From contig CAZEVY010000104.1 in the NCBI GenBank assembly GCA_964515555.1, positions 1-19,306 on the forward strand: a DNA stretch of 19,306 nt, given 5' to 3'. A model generated the notes under the pieces. It searched no databases. It was given only the letters and a program-made list of their open reading frames with translations, and was not told the DNA's origin. Origin of the DNA: CAZEVY01 sp964515555 (GTDB lineage Bacteria > Acidobacteriota > Terriglobia > Bryobacterales > Bryobacteraceae). Position numbers and translations under genes: made by a program. Below, piece by piece: positions 1 through 7,892 of this stretch (its first letter is position 1; every line of letters starts with the position of its first letter).

Positions 1-1
1 T

Positions 2-505
2 CTCACGATCCGCGCGCTGACTCATCTACAACGGAGTATCGTCGCCGGCGACGCTGTCAGGGCGAGTTGGGAGAGAGCGTTTGCGGCGAGCGAGCTTGCG
101 TGCGAAAGGCTGGGAGCCTGTCATCTTCTGTCCCACGGAGTGTGGGCCTTCAAGACGTCCGCGACAGGGGAGAGGACCGACCTAGTGCTTGGCGAGCCGC
201 TCGATCTCACCGCCGATCTGCCTCGTGCGTCCACGGCTCTCGTGTTGACCGAGTGGAAACTTGTTCGAACACAAGCGGAGATGCAGGAGAAGGCCGAGGA
301 GGCGTACCACCAAGCGAAACGCTATTGTGCGGGGATTCTCGCGGGATTCGAAGTCGCCTCTCGTCGCTACCTCATACTTGTCTCGGGTGACCGCCTGCCG
401 GCCCTAGAGGCCCGGCCGGAAGGGAATGTGGTGTACGAGTATCGGAGTATCGCGGTTAATCCGAGTCCCCCCTCGCGCCAAGCTCGAAACCCGGTCCGTA
501 GCTGA
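2..505 (+). CDS. PD-(D/E)XK nuclease-like protein, C-terminal part (5' end outside window)
   Basis: The frame is open from the left edge to a TGA at 503-505, giving 167 visible residues, so the N-terminus lies outside the window. A GTG at 140 is in frame, but the protein-like sequence continues upstream of it. Counting from the first visible residue, a PD-(D/E)XK-like core is recognisable: an acidic helix residue (E35 in ACERLGA), D60 in ERTDLVLGEP, then E84-W-K86 in LTEWKLV. A following helix carries Q104-A-K-R-Y108, like the QxxxY motif of RecB-type nucleases. The remainder (RRYLILVS, then a strand ending AVNPSPPSR) fits a small alpha/beta nuclease fold. The fold is inferred from motifs; no substrate can be named. 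It converges on the HNH gene with 23 bases between stops. Base composition looks less GC-rich than the metabolic genes that follow. Confidence 0.6.
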   Translation, partial: LTIRALTHLQRSIVAGDAVRASWERAFAASELACERLGACHLLSHGVWAFKTSATGERTDLVLGEPLDLTADLPRASTALVLTEWKLVRTQAEMQEKAEEAYHQAKRYCAGILAGFEVASRRYLILVSGDRLPALEARPEGNVVYEYRSIAVNPSPPSRQARNPVRS

Positions 506-528
506 ACAGTCTCGCGCCTTTGAACCTA

Positions 529-915
529 CTAGCGGCCCGGCATTAGCTCACGCAACTGGAGACGGCGGACGTCGTTCATCGCCAGTAGGCGAACCGACGC
601 CCTGCCAGTCGGCGTTCGGCCTTCGATGCGGGAACCAATCAGTTGGAAGTGTTCAGCCCAACGGTCGCGGCGCGGATGGAATAACGGAACCACCGCCCGA
701 GTCAGCGGATCGACGCCCGTGAGATTCGGGCCTTTTCGGAGGTTGCATCGATGGCAGGCCAAAGCCAGGTTGTCGGGGTCGTCGCCACCGCCGTGCTGTC
801 GCGCAACGATGTGCTCAACATGATGTTTGAGCGGACAGTGCTCCTGTTGCAGGAGGCAGTACTCGCAGCGGTCTACTGCGCGGCGGCGGACCAACTGCCG
901 CGTGGCGGCATCCAT
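529..915 (-). CDS. HNH endonuclease
   Basis: This 128-residue protein is a complete small HNH nuclease. The zinc-binding pairs are C17-x2-C20 (RCEYC) and C54-x2-C57 (CHRC). The catalytic stretch is H32-V-E34-H35-I, followed by N49 in DPDNLALAC and N58. The C-terminal part (GVDPLT, VPLFHPRRDRW, GRIEG-like and TPTGRASVRLL stretches) is typical of the stand-alone HNH family that is common in cyanobacteria, planctomycetes and acidobacteria, whose biological role is unsettled. The ATG lies 2 bases after the stop of the upstream small protein, so the two are almost certainly co-translated. No methylase or specificity subunit is adjacent, so a restriction role is not supported. Transferred or defence-type cargo is possible. 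Confidence 0.88.
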   Translation of the reverse strand: MDAATRQLVRRRAVDRCEYCLLQQEHCPLKHHVEHIVARQHGGGDDPDNLALACHRCNLRKGPNLTGVDPLTRAVVPLFHPRRDRWAEHFQLIGSRIEGRTPTGRASVRLLAMNDVRRLQLRELMPGR

Positions 916-917
916 CG

Positions 918-1178
918 TTACCTGGCGATCGATTCAAGTTGCCGGATGGCCTTCACTTTGAGGATTCCGACGAGGTCGGCGGCATTAACCAAAGCCTCGT
1001 ACTCGGCGCGCTCCTCCTCGGTGAGTAGACCGTCGTTCGCGCGCGCCGCAAGGTACTCCACACGCGCAATGACAACGTCATTCACCTGAAAATCGGCCAG
1101 GCGACGAGCGGATTCCGCGTCGAGGCAGCGGCTCAACGGGTCGAGGAGGCTATCGAGGGCGTGGCTATCTGCGGCCAT
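918..1178 (-). CDS. Small helical partner protein of the HNH nuclease
   Basis: An 86-residue, mostly helical acidic protein of unknown function. The C-terminal half (DGLLTEEERAEYEALV, then ADLVGILKVKARxL-like) matches my recollection of a short hypothetical protein usually encoded just before this type of HNH gene. The stop is 2 bases before the HNH ATG, which argues for translational coupling and a shared function such as inhibitor, chaperone or subunit; that role is inference only. The start is uncertain: ATG at 1178 has GAGG only 3 bases before it, and an in-frame GTG at 1187 would add three residues. It begins 33 bases after the stop of the DapA-like gene on the same strand, so it may be transcribed from that unit. 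Confidence 0.7.
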   Translation of the reverse strand: MAADSHALDSLLDPLSRCLDAESARRLADFQVNDVVIARVEYLAARANDGLLTEEERAEYEALVNAADLVGILKVKAIRQLESIAR

Positions 1179-1211
1179 CACCCTCACGATACCACCGCAA
1201 CGGGCCGACCC

Positions 1212-2144
1212 TCACGCCGCGCCGGCGCGCTCCACCGCTCCCGCCAGCTCCCGCGCGACCGGCGACAGCCGATCCATCTCCGCCGCGCCCAGCTCGCTCA
1301 CGTACGGCGGTATCGGACCCGTGCGCGCGACGCCCGCCAGCTCCGCCGCGGCATGCAGTACACGCGCCGGACCCCAGGCGTCGCGGAGATCTTCGAGTGG
1401 CAGGAACCGCGCGCGCAATGACTCGGCCTCGGCGAAATCGTCCGACGCGCACGCCTCGAATAACGCCTGCGACAGCGCCGGCGCGATGCAGCCCGACCCC
1501 GTCGTAAAGCCCGGCAACCGCCAGTCGCGCAGGTGCGCGACCGCGGGACGCTCGCCCATGCCCGAGAGCACCCGGGCGCGATCGACGCGCCGCAGCAAGC
1601 CTTCGAGATAGGCGTCCTGATTGGGATCGGCGCGCACCACGGCGTACTTGATGCCCGCGCATACGCCGTCGTCGACCAGCCGTGCCACCGCATCGAGGCC
1701 GGCCTCGCGATCCGCGCCGAAGTTGGTCTCCTCCTTGAGGTAGACCAGCAGCGGCGCGCCCGCCGCGTCGGCGAACTCGCGATAGCCGCGCTCCAGGCCC
1801 CTTGCGTCGCGCGGATCGGCGCACGGCAGCATCATCACGAGCGGGAAGCCGAGGCGGCGCAGCGCCGCCGCCTGATCCATGGCGCGGCCCCAGGAAGGAC
1901 CGGCGCTCGGAATCGCGAGCCAGCCTTCGGGCAGCCCCGCGATCCATTCGGCGAGCGCCTCGTGCTCGGCGAGTGTCAGGTGATAGAGAAACGCGTTCCC
2001 TCCGAAGATGAAGTTCGTGATCCCGCCCCTGGCGATGTGCCGGAGCAGCCGCTCCGTCTCGCCGAAGTCGATGGGGCGGCCCGGCGCATCCTTGCGGCAA
2101 AGCGGCGGCACGGGGAAAACGCCGCGGAAATCGGCGGTCGTCAT
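1212..2144 (-). CDS. Dihydrodipicolinate synthase/N-acetylneuraminate lyase (DapA) superfamily aldolase
   Basis: A 310-residue TIM-barrel class I aldolase of the DapA/NanA superfamily, near the usual family length. The Schiff-base lysine is K166 in AGIKYAV, and the catalytic tyrosine corresponds to Y135 in LLVYLKEE. A GSGC motif (TGSGCIAP) follows in the substrate-binding region. The N-terminal loop that reads GTTGE in true DapA reads FGGNAFLYHLT here, so lysine biosynthesis is unlikely. A 2-keto-3-deoxy sugar acid or similar carbonyl substrate is more plausible, but the substrate cannot be read from sequence. ATG 2144 is chosen. A GTG at 2159 adds five residues and sits 9 bases after a TATACT hexamer, so it is a real alternative. 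It follows glnE by about 67 bases on the same strand. Confidence 0.85.
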   Translation of the reverse strand: MTTADFRGVFPVPPLCRKDAPGRPIDFGETERLLRHIARGGITNFIFGGNAFLYHLTLAEHEALAEWIAGLPEGWLAIPSAGPSWGRAMDQAAALRRLGFPLVMMLPCADPRDARGLERGYREFADAAGAPLLVYLKEETNFGADREAGLDAVARLVDDGVCAGIKYAVVRADPNQDAYLEGLLRRVDRARVLSGMGERPAVAHLRDWRLPGFTTGSGCIAPALSQALFEACASDDFAEAESLRARFLPLEDLRDAWGPARVLHAAAELAGVARTGPIPPYVSELGAAEMDRLSPVARELAGAVERAGAA

Positions 2145-2159
2145 GGGCTGTCTTCGCAC

Positions 2160-2174
2160 GTTGGTCTCAGTATA
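2160..2174 (-). promoter_or_regulatory. Possible -10 element close to the start of the DapA-like gene
   Basis: On the minus strand, TATACT (2174-2169) matches the TATAAT consensus at five of six positions and lies 9 bases before the in-frame GTG at 2159. No convincing -35 or Shine-Dalgarno sequence is visible. If used, the transcript would be leaderless or nearly so from the GTG, or would have a leader of about 15 bases before the ATG at 2144. Confidence 0.35.
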
Positions 2175-2211
2175 ATCGCATGGCGATGGACGCCGATCTC
2201 GGCGTCGTTTG

Positions 2212-5025
2212 TTATTCGGCCCCGAACAGTTTCTCGAAGTAATCGCGCGTGTGCTGCTGAATCTGCGCCAGCTCGACGTCCAGCGGCTGGTCGTGCAGAT
2301 GATCCGGCGTCCAGCGCCGCACCAGCTCCGCCAGCAGCTCCAGTTGCGACGACGACGAGGGCAGCGTGCCGCCCGCGTGTCCGGTCGAAACGCGGAGCGC
2401 GTGGTCGACGGCGCGGTAGAACGTGGCCGCGTCGCGCAGAAAGTTGGAGTCGGCGCGGTCCAGGTGACCCATCTTCTCGATTACGTCGATGCGCGCCGGC
2501 GTGTTGAGCACCGGGAAGAAAATCCCCGCGCTCTTCAGCCGCAGGTACATCAGCGAGAAGTCGATGTCGTAGTACCCGCCGCGCGCCGCCTTCAACGGAT
2601 TTTTCGACGCCTGCTCCTTTTCCAGCCGCATGCGCATGGCGTGCAACTGCTTCCGCGAGCGCCCGCTCTGCCCGTAGCGCCGCCAGTCGATGTCCTGCAG
2701 TTCCTCGAGAAACGTCGTCGCCCGCCGCAGATCGCCCGCCACGCCGCGCGACTTCAGGTATGTGATGCCTTCCCAGGCCTCGGCCGCGCTGCCGAAGTAG
2801 TCCTTATAAGCGCTCTCGGTCTGCACCAGCGGCGCGTCGCGGCCGTTGGGGCGCAATCGCGTGTCGACCGCGAACATCACGCCCTCGCCCGTGTACGACG
2901 TGAGAATGTCGATGAGCCGCTCGGCGACGCGCGTCCAGAAGAACTGGCCCGCGGGGTCGGCGTCGGGGAGCACGAAGACCAGGTCGGCGTCGGAGGCCAG
3001 ATCGAATTCCTTCACGCCCAGCCGGCCCAGCGCGATCACCATCAACTGCTCGCGCGGCTCGTAGCCCGGCGTGGGACGCGACGCGGCCACCTGCGCCACC
3101 GCCATCCGGTAGGCCGCGGCGATCACCACATCGGCGAGATCGGAGGTCAGCTTCAGCGTCTCGAAGATGGGCCGCTCCAGACAGATGCTCTCGCTCTGAA
3201 TGCGCAGCATCTCGCGCGCGAAGAAGCGGCGCAGGCCCGCGACGGATTCGTCGCCCGTGTATTCCGATGCGGCGCCGACCGGCAGCCGCCGCAGTTCCTC
3301 GATAAGCTCGGGCTTGCGGATCAGCTCGTCGGCGAAATGCGCGCTGTGCTCGAACAGGTCGATGGTGCGGGCCGCCAGCGCCGGGTCGCCGTCGAGCATC
3401 GCCAGCCACTCCGTGTCGGCGGTGACGCGCTCGAGAAAGGCCTCGAAGGCGCGGGCGCCGCGGCGCAGTCGCGCGCGGGCGAGCGACGCCGCCAGGCCGG
3501 GCGCCTTCTGGTCGAGAAAGCGGACCAGGTTGCTCGCGGCCGGCTCGCGCCAGCCCGGATCCGGCTCCGGCTGCGCGGCGGCGGCTTCCGGCGGGGGCGC
3601 GGCGCGCGTGGTGTAGTAGATCGGCTGCTGCGCGTGAATCACGCGCTGGTAGATCTCCTGCACCTCCTCGAGATGGCGGTTGTAGCGCGCCAGCAGCGCT
3701 TCGGCCGACGGACTCGCGCCGATGACGGTGGCTGGCATTCGCCGCGCCAGCAGGTCCAGCTCGTCCGGGTCCGAGGGGAGCATGTGCGTCTGCCGGTCGT
3801 CGGCCACCTGCAGCCGATGCTCTAGGTCGCGCAGGAACTGGTAGGACTCCGTCAGGCGCGAATACTCCGCGTCGGAGAGCAGGTTCTTGTCGTGCAGCCG
3901 CGCGAGGGCCAGCATCGTTCCGCCATGCCTTACCCAGGGCTCGCGCCCGCCGTGCAGTCGCTGGAGACACTGCACCAGAAACTCGATGTCGCGGATACCG
4001 CCGCGCGCCAGCTTGACGTCGAAGCCCGAGGCCCCGCCGCGCTGGCGGGCGAGTTTTTCGCTGATGCGCTCGCGCGCCTCCGACACCGCCTCCACCGCCC
4101 CGAAATCGAGCGTCGAGGCGTAGATCAGCGGCTCGACGAAATCCAGCAGCTCGCGGCCCGGCTCCCGCTCGCCTCCGCACACGCGCGCCTTGATGAGCAT
4201 TTGCAGCTCCCAGTCGCGCGCCCGCGTCTGGTAGTAGGCGCGCGCGCCCTCCACCGACACGCAGACCTCGCCGATCGACCCTTCCGGCCGCAGCCGCAGA
4301 TCGACCCGGTAACACATGCCCTCCGGCGTGTAGGTCGAGAGCAGCTCGGTGAGCTGGTTGGCGAGCTTGCGGAAGAATTCCTTGTTGGTGATCGGATCGA
4401 CTCCCGTGGTATGCCCGTTCTCCGAGTACACGAAAAGCAGGTCGATGTCCGAGCTGTAGTTCAGCTCGCGGCCGCCCATCTTCCCCAGCGCGATCACCGA
4501 GAAGCCGCACTCATGCGCGTTGCCCGCCCCGTCCTCCCGCGACGGCGCGCCGTAGCGCGCGGTGAGATCGGCGCGGATGCGCCGGCAGGCGGTCCCGACG
4601 ATAGCGTCGGCCAGGTTGGTCAACTCTTCGGCGACTTCCGGCAGCGTCGCCAGGTCGAGCACATCGCGCAACAGGATCCGCAGGATTTGTTTCCTGCGGA
4701 AAAGCGCCAGCGCGAGCGCCGGGGGCTTGCCGGCGCCGTGCGGGATCAGATCGGCGTCCAGGCGCCGCACAAAATCGTCGGCTCCGAGCAGCCGGTGCAG
4801 GTCTCCGGAAGCCACCAGTTGCTCGATCCACTCGGGACTTTGCAGCAGCTCCTCGGCGAGGAAGCGGCTGTAGGAGAACACCGTCAGCAGCAGCCGCAGA
4901 CTCGCGGGATGTCGCGTCAGCCGATGGAAGGCCGCCGGGCGATCCTCGTGCAGGCGGGCGAGGTAATGCAGCGCCCCGTCGGCGTCGGCGCACCCGGCCA
5001 GGAGAATGCGGATGCGATTCTGCAC
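2212..5025 (-). CDS. glnE: Bifunctional glutamine synthetase adenylyltransferase/adenylyl-removing enzyme GlnE
   Basis: This cytosolic enzyme adenylylates and de-adenylylates glutamine synthetase in response to PII, tuning nitrogen assimilation. The 937 residues are close to the E. coli length (about 946). Two nucleotidyltransferase domains are visible. The N-terminal one has GKMGGRELNYSSDIDLLF at residues 181-198 with D193 and D195; the C-terminal one has ALGRLGVKEFDLASDADLVF near residues 660-685. The helical region between and after them (for example RGGIRDIEFLVQ) fits the family. The coded start is a GTG at 5025 with no good Shine-Dalgarno. The same frame continues upstream with protein-like sequence to the end of the preceding gene, where AGAGGAGA precedes an in-frame CTG at 5124, giving 970 residues. 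The true N-terminus may therefore be 33 residues longer. No PII or glnA gene is nearby. Confidence 0.95.
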   Translation of the reverse strand: MQNRIRILLAGCADADGALHYLARLHEDRPAAFHRLTRHPASLRLLLTVFSYSRFLAEELLQSPEWIEQLVASGDLHRLLGADDFVRRLDADLIPHGAGKPPALALALFRRKQILRILLRDVLDLATLPEVAEELTNLADAIVGTACRRIRADLTARYGAPSREDGAGNAHECGFSVIALGKMGGRELNYSSDIDLLFVYSENGHTTGVDPITNKEFFRKLANQLTELLSTYTPEGMCYRVDLRLRPEGSIGEVCVSVEGARAYYQTRARDWELQMLIKARVCGGEREPGRELLDFVEPLIYASTLDFGAVEAVSEARERISEKLARQRGGASGFDVKLARGGIRDIEFLVQCLQRLHGGREPWVRHGGTMLALARLHDKNLLSDAEYSRLTESYQFLRDLEHRLQVADDRQTHMLPSDPDELDLLARRMPATVIGASPSAEALLARYNRHLEEVQEIYQRVIHAQQPIYYTTRAAPPPEAAAAQPEPDPGWREPAASNLVRFLDQKAPGLAASLARARLRRGARAFEAFLERVTADTEWLAMLDGDPALAARTIDLFEHSAHFADELIRKPELIEELRRLPVGAASEYTGDESVAGLRRFFAREMLRIQSESICLERPIFETLKLTSDLADVVIAAAYRMAVAQVAASRPTPGYEPREQLMVIALGRLGVKEFDLASDADLVFVLPDADPAGQFFWTRVAERLIDILTSYTGEGVMFAVDTRLRPNGRDAPLVQTESAYKDYFGSAAEAWEGITYLKSRGVAGDLRRATTFLEELQDIDWRRYGQSGRSRKQLHAMRMRLEKEQASKNPLKAARGGYYDIDFSLMYLRLKSAGIFFPVLNTPARIDVIEKMGHLDRADSNFLRDAATFYRAVDHALRVSTGHAGGTLPSSSSQLELLAELVRRWTPDHLHDQPLDVELAQIQQHTRDYFEKLFGAE

Positions 5026-5128
5026 GCCCTCGGGGACCTCGCCGGCGAGCGCGGCCAGGTTTCCGGCGGCGCGCCCGTGCTGGCGGAAAGCGATCTGCTC
5101 GGCGGCGTCGATCAGCGTGGCCAGACGA

Positions 5129-5134
5129 TCTCCT

Positions 5135-5136
<2 letters not shown>
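5129..5136 (-). promoter_or_regulatory. Strong Shine-Dalgarno sequence upstream of glnE without a standard start codon
   Basis: The minus strand reads AGAGGAGA immediately inside and after the TAG stop of the Gfo/Idh/MocA gene. AGGAG is followed by 5 bases and then CTG (5124-5122), in frame with glnE. There is no ATG, GTG or TTG in the glnE frame between here and 5025. The spacing is ideal for a start at the CTG. Confidence 0.5.
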
Positions 5137-6349
<1,213 letters not shown>

Positions 6350-6355
6350 ACCGAG

Positions 6356-6384
6356 ATTGTATGGCAGAGGGGTGCGGTTGTGGA
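6356..6384 (-). promoter_or_regulatory. Predicted promoter of the Gfo/Idh/MocA-glnE unit
   Basis: On the minus strand, TCCACA (6384-6379, four of six to TTGACA) and TACAAT (6361-6356, five of six to TATAAT) are separated by 17 bases. Only 6 bases separate the -10 from the ATG at 6349, so transcription would start at or next to the A of the ATG. This agrees with the lack of a Shine-Dalgarno sequence. Confidence 0.45.
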
Positions 6385-6390
6385 GTTTTC

Positions 6391-6419
6391 TTAACGACAC
6401 GCGCCGGCGAGTGTGTTAT
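6391..6419 (+). promoter_or_regulatory. Possible promoter with spacer palindrome for the collagen-like/propeller gene
   Basis: TTAACG (6391-6396) and TGTTAT (6414-6419) each match four of six consensus positions and are 17 bases apart. The spacer and first base of the -10 form an 18-base near-perfect inverted repeat (6397-6414, ACACGCGCC with GGCGAGTGT, eight of nine pairs) that could be an operator. The leader to the ATG at 6506 would be about 80 bases. Confidence 0.3.
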
Positions 6420-6495
6420 CGTGACCCCCCGGATGCACGGTCTCCGCTTCTAGCCGTAGAGTCTCGCGCAGCCCGAAGAATAGTCACCCGCAACA

Positions 6496-6503
6496 AGAGG
6501 AGA
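6496..6503 (+). promoter_or_regulatory. Ribosome binding site of the collagen-like/propeller gene
   Basis: AGAGGAGA is placed just before the ATG at 6506. It is one of the strongest Shine-Dalgarno sequences in the window and fixes this start. Confidence 0.75.
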
Positions 6504-6505
6504 GA

Positions 6506-7867
6506 ATGAGATTGGCAACGGTTGTCTACGCGGTCGTCCCCGCCTTGCTGTTTGCGCAGGGTGGCCCCCCGAGCGGCCCTCCGACAGGTCCCGGTGGCGG
6601 AGGGCCTCCGGTGCCGGTGATCCGAAGCGCGTTCACGATTGGCGGTGTAATCGCGGTTCAAGGGGAGAACTTCCGTCCGTCGACCGCGCTTCCCCAAGTG
6701 CGGCTTGGCTTCATTGCGCTCACTGTGACTTCGGCCACCAATGTGTCGATCGTGGCGACCCTGCCCGTGCCCGAACCGGACCCGGGCACTTATGCGCTCG
6801 AGATCACCAACAGCCAGAACGGAGTCGGAGTCGCCGACTTCCACCTCGGACCGGGGGGTCCCCCTGGCCCGCAGGGCCCGGCCGGGCCGCAAGGGCCTGC
6901 CGGTGCAACCGGAGCAACCGGCGTCACTGGCGCAACCGGGCCCACGGGACCTTCGGGCCCCGCCGGACCAGCCGGCCCCGCCGGACCGAGCACTCTCGCG
7001 ATTGCGCTGCTGCGCTGGTATCCGGCCAACACCGCGGTGCAGTTTCCAGTCGGTACACAGCCGCTGGGCGCGGCTTTCGACGGCAGCAACATCTGGGTCG
7101 CCAACGCCCTGAGCAATAGCGTGAGCAGGCTGCGAGCCAGCGACGGGGCGTGCGTGGGCGCCTGCAGCTACCCGGTGGGCGCGTCGCCGTTGTACCTGGC
7201 GTTCGACGGCGCCCACGTCTGGTCGGCGAATGCCAACAGCGGCAACGTCAGCAAGGTGCGTGCCAGCGACGGCATTGTTGTGGGTACTTATCCGGTGGGG
7301 ACCCTCCCGGTAGGCGTGGCGTTCGACGGCGCCAACATCTGGGTGGCGAATGCCGTGAGTGGCACCGTGAGCAAGCTGCGTGCCGGCGACGGCGTTAATC
7401 TGGGCGTTTTTGCCGTAGGTAGCTCGCCGGTGGCGTTGGCGTTCGACGGGAGCAATATGTGGGTGGTGAATCAAGGCGGAAACAACGTGCACAGGCTGCG
7501 GGCCAGCGATGGAGTCTGCGTCGGTGTCTGCACCTTCAATGTCGGCCAGGCGCCGGTTGCGATCGCCTTCGACGGAAGCAATATGTGGGTGGCGAACAAC
7601 TTCTCCAACACGATTAGCAAACTGCGCGCCAGCGACGGCGTTAACCTCGGAAACTTCACCGCGGGAGGCGGTCCGAATGGCGTGGTTTTCGACGGCGTCA
7701 ACATCTGGGCGGTGAATGAGGCCGGCAACTCCGTGACCAAGCTGCGGGCCGCCGACGGGTCGAACCTGGGCACGTTTCCGGCGGGCGCACGGCCGCGCAG
7801 CCTCGCCTTCGACGGGGCCAACATCTGGGTCACGAACTGGGACAGCGGCACGGTCAGCAAGATGTAG
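6506..7867 (+). CDS. Secreted TIG-like + collagen-like + seven-bladed beta-propeller protein
   Basis: A 453-residue exported protein of unknown function with a clear modular order. Residues 1-18 are a signal peptide (LATVVYAVVPALLFAQ). A Gly/Pro linker follows. Residues about 37-113 resemble an IPT/TIG Ig-like domain (VIRSAFTIGGVIAVQGENF, ending in a YALEITNSQNGVG stretch). Residues 115-162 are 16 uninterrupted collagen-type Gly-X-Y triplets, mostly GPA, GPQ, GAT and GPT. Residues about 171-453 hold seven FDGxN(I/M)W strands at a 40-42 residue spacing, as in NHL/YVTN-type propellers; an extra N-terminal strand (VQFPVGTQPLGAA) could close the ring with the last, short blade. Blades 1 and 4 carry C-x3-C loops. 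A role as an extracellular adhesin or scaffold is plausible, but no enzyme active site is visible. Confidence 0.88.
   Translation: MRLATVVYAVVPALLFAQGGPPSGPPTGPGGGGPPVPVIRSAFTIGGVIAVQGENFRPSTALPQVRLGFIALTVTSATNVSIVATLPVPEPDPGTYALEITNSQNGVGVADFHLGPGGPPGPQGPAGPQGPAGATGATGVTGATGPTGPSGPAGPAGPAGPSTLAIALLRWYPANTAVQFPVGTQPLGAAFDGSNIWVANALSNSVSRLRASDGACVGACSYPVGASPLYLAFDGAHVWSANANSGNVSKVRASDGIVVGTYPVGTLPVGVAFDGANIWVANAVSGTVSKLRAGDGVNLGVFAVGSSPVALAFDGSNMWVVNQGGNNVHRLRASDGVCVGVCTFNVGQAPVAIAFDGSNMWVANNFSNTISKLRASDGVNLGNFTAGGGPNGVVFDGVNIWAVNEAGNSVTKLRAADGSNLGTFPAGARPRSLAFDGANIWVTNWDSGTVSKM
6848..6991 (+). repeat. Collagen-like Gly-X-Y repeat region
   Basis: Sixteen consecutive Gly-X-Y codon triplets (48 residues) lie in frame inside the propeller gene. 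They begin GPGGPPGPQGPA and shift to Thr-rich triplets (GATGATGVTGAT) before returning to GPA repeats. The GPQ/GPA and GPA units are near-identical in DNA, so the tract may vary in length between strains. Confidence 0.9.
7037..7866 (+). repeat. Tandem ~120-base repeats encoding propeller blades
   Basis: Seven in-frame copies of a roughly 120-base unit centred on the FDGxNIWVAN strand and the VSKLRASDG strand. Copy spacing is 40 codons, except that blades 1 and 4 are 42 codons with a CVGxC loop. The two cysteine-containing copies are 366 bases apart (TGC at 7151 and 7517), consistent with duplication of a three-blade block. Confidence 0.85.
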
Positions 7868-7892
7868 CGCCCTCATGCGATGGTAGGACCAG

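Noticed and set aside
2171..2176. Exact TATAAT on the plus strand
   Set aside because: No plus-strand gene follows; the same bases overlap the TATACT proposed for the minus-strand aldolase.
1533..2507. Plus-strand open frame opposite the DapA-like gene and the glnE end
   Set aside because: It crosses two well-supported genes and shows no domain or ribosome site.
2209..3825. Long plus-strand open frame inside glnE
   Set aside because: Arg/Val/Gln-rich antisense frame created by GC-rich third positions; glnE on the other strand has both nucleotidyltransferase motifs.
2804..4510. Minus-strand frame overlapping glnE in another phase
   Set aside because: Arg/Ala/Gly-rich low-complexity translation, a frame shadow of glnE.
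6350..6400. Longer start (GTG 6400) for the Gfo/Idh/MocA protein
   Set aside because: It would place 17 residues before the twin-arginine signal and run across the predicted promoter.
7037..7866. Regular 120-base repeats that could suggest an array such as CRISPR
   Set aside because: The repeats are in frame, diverged and encode propeller blades; there are no short identical repeats with unique spacers.
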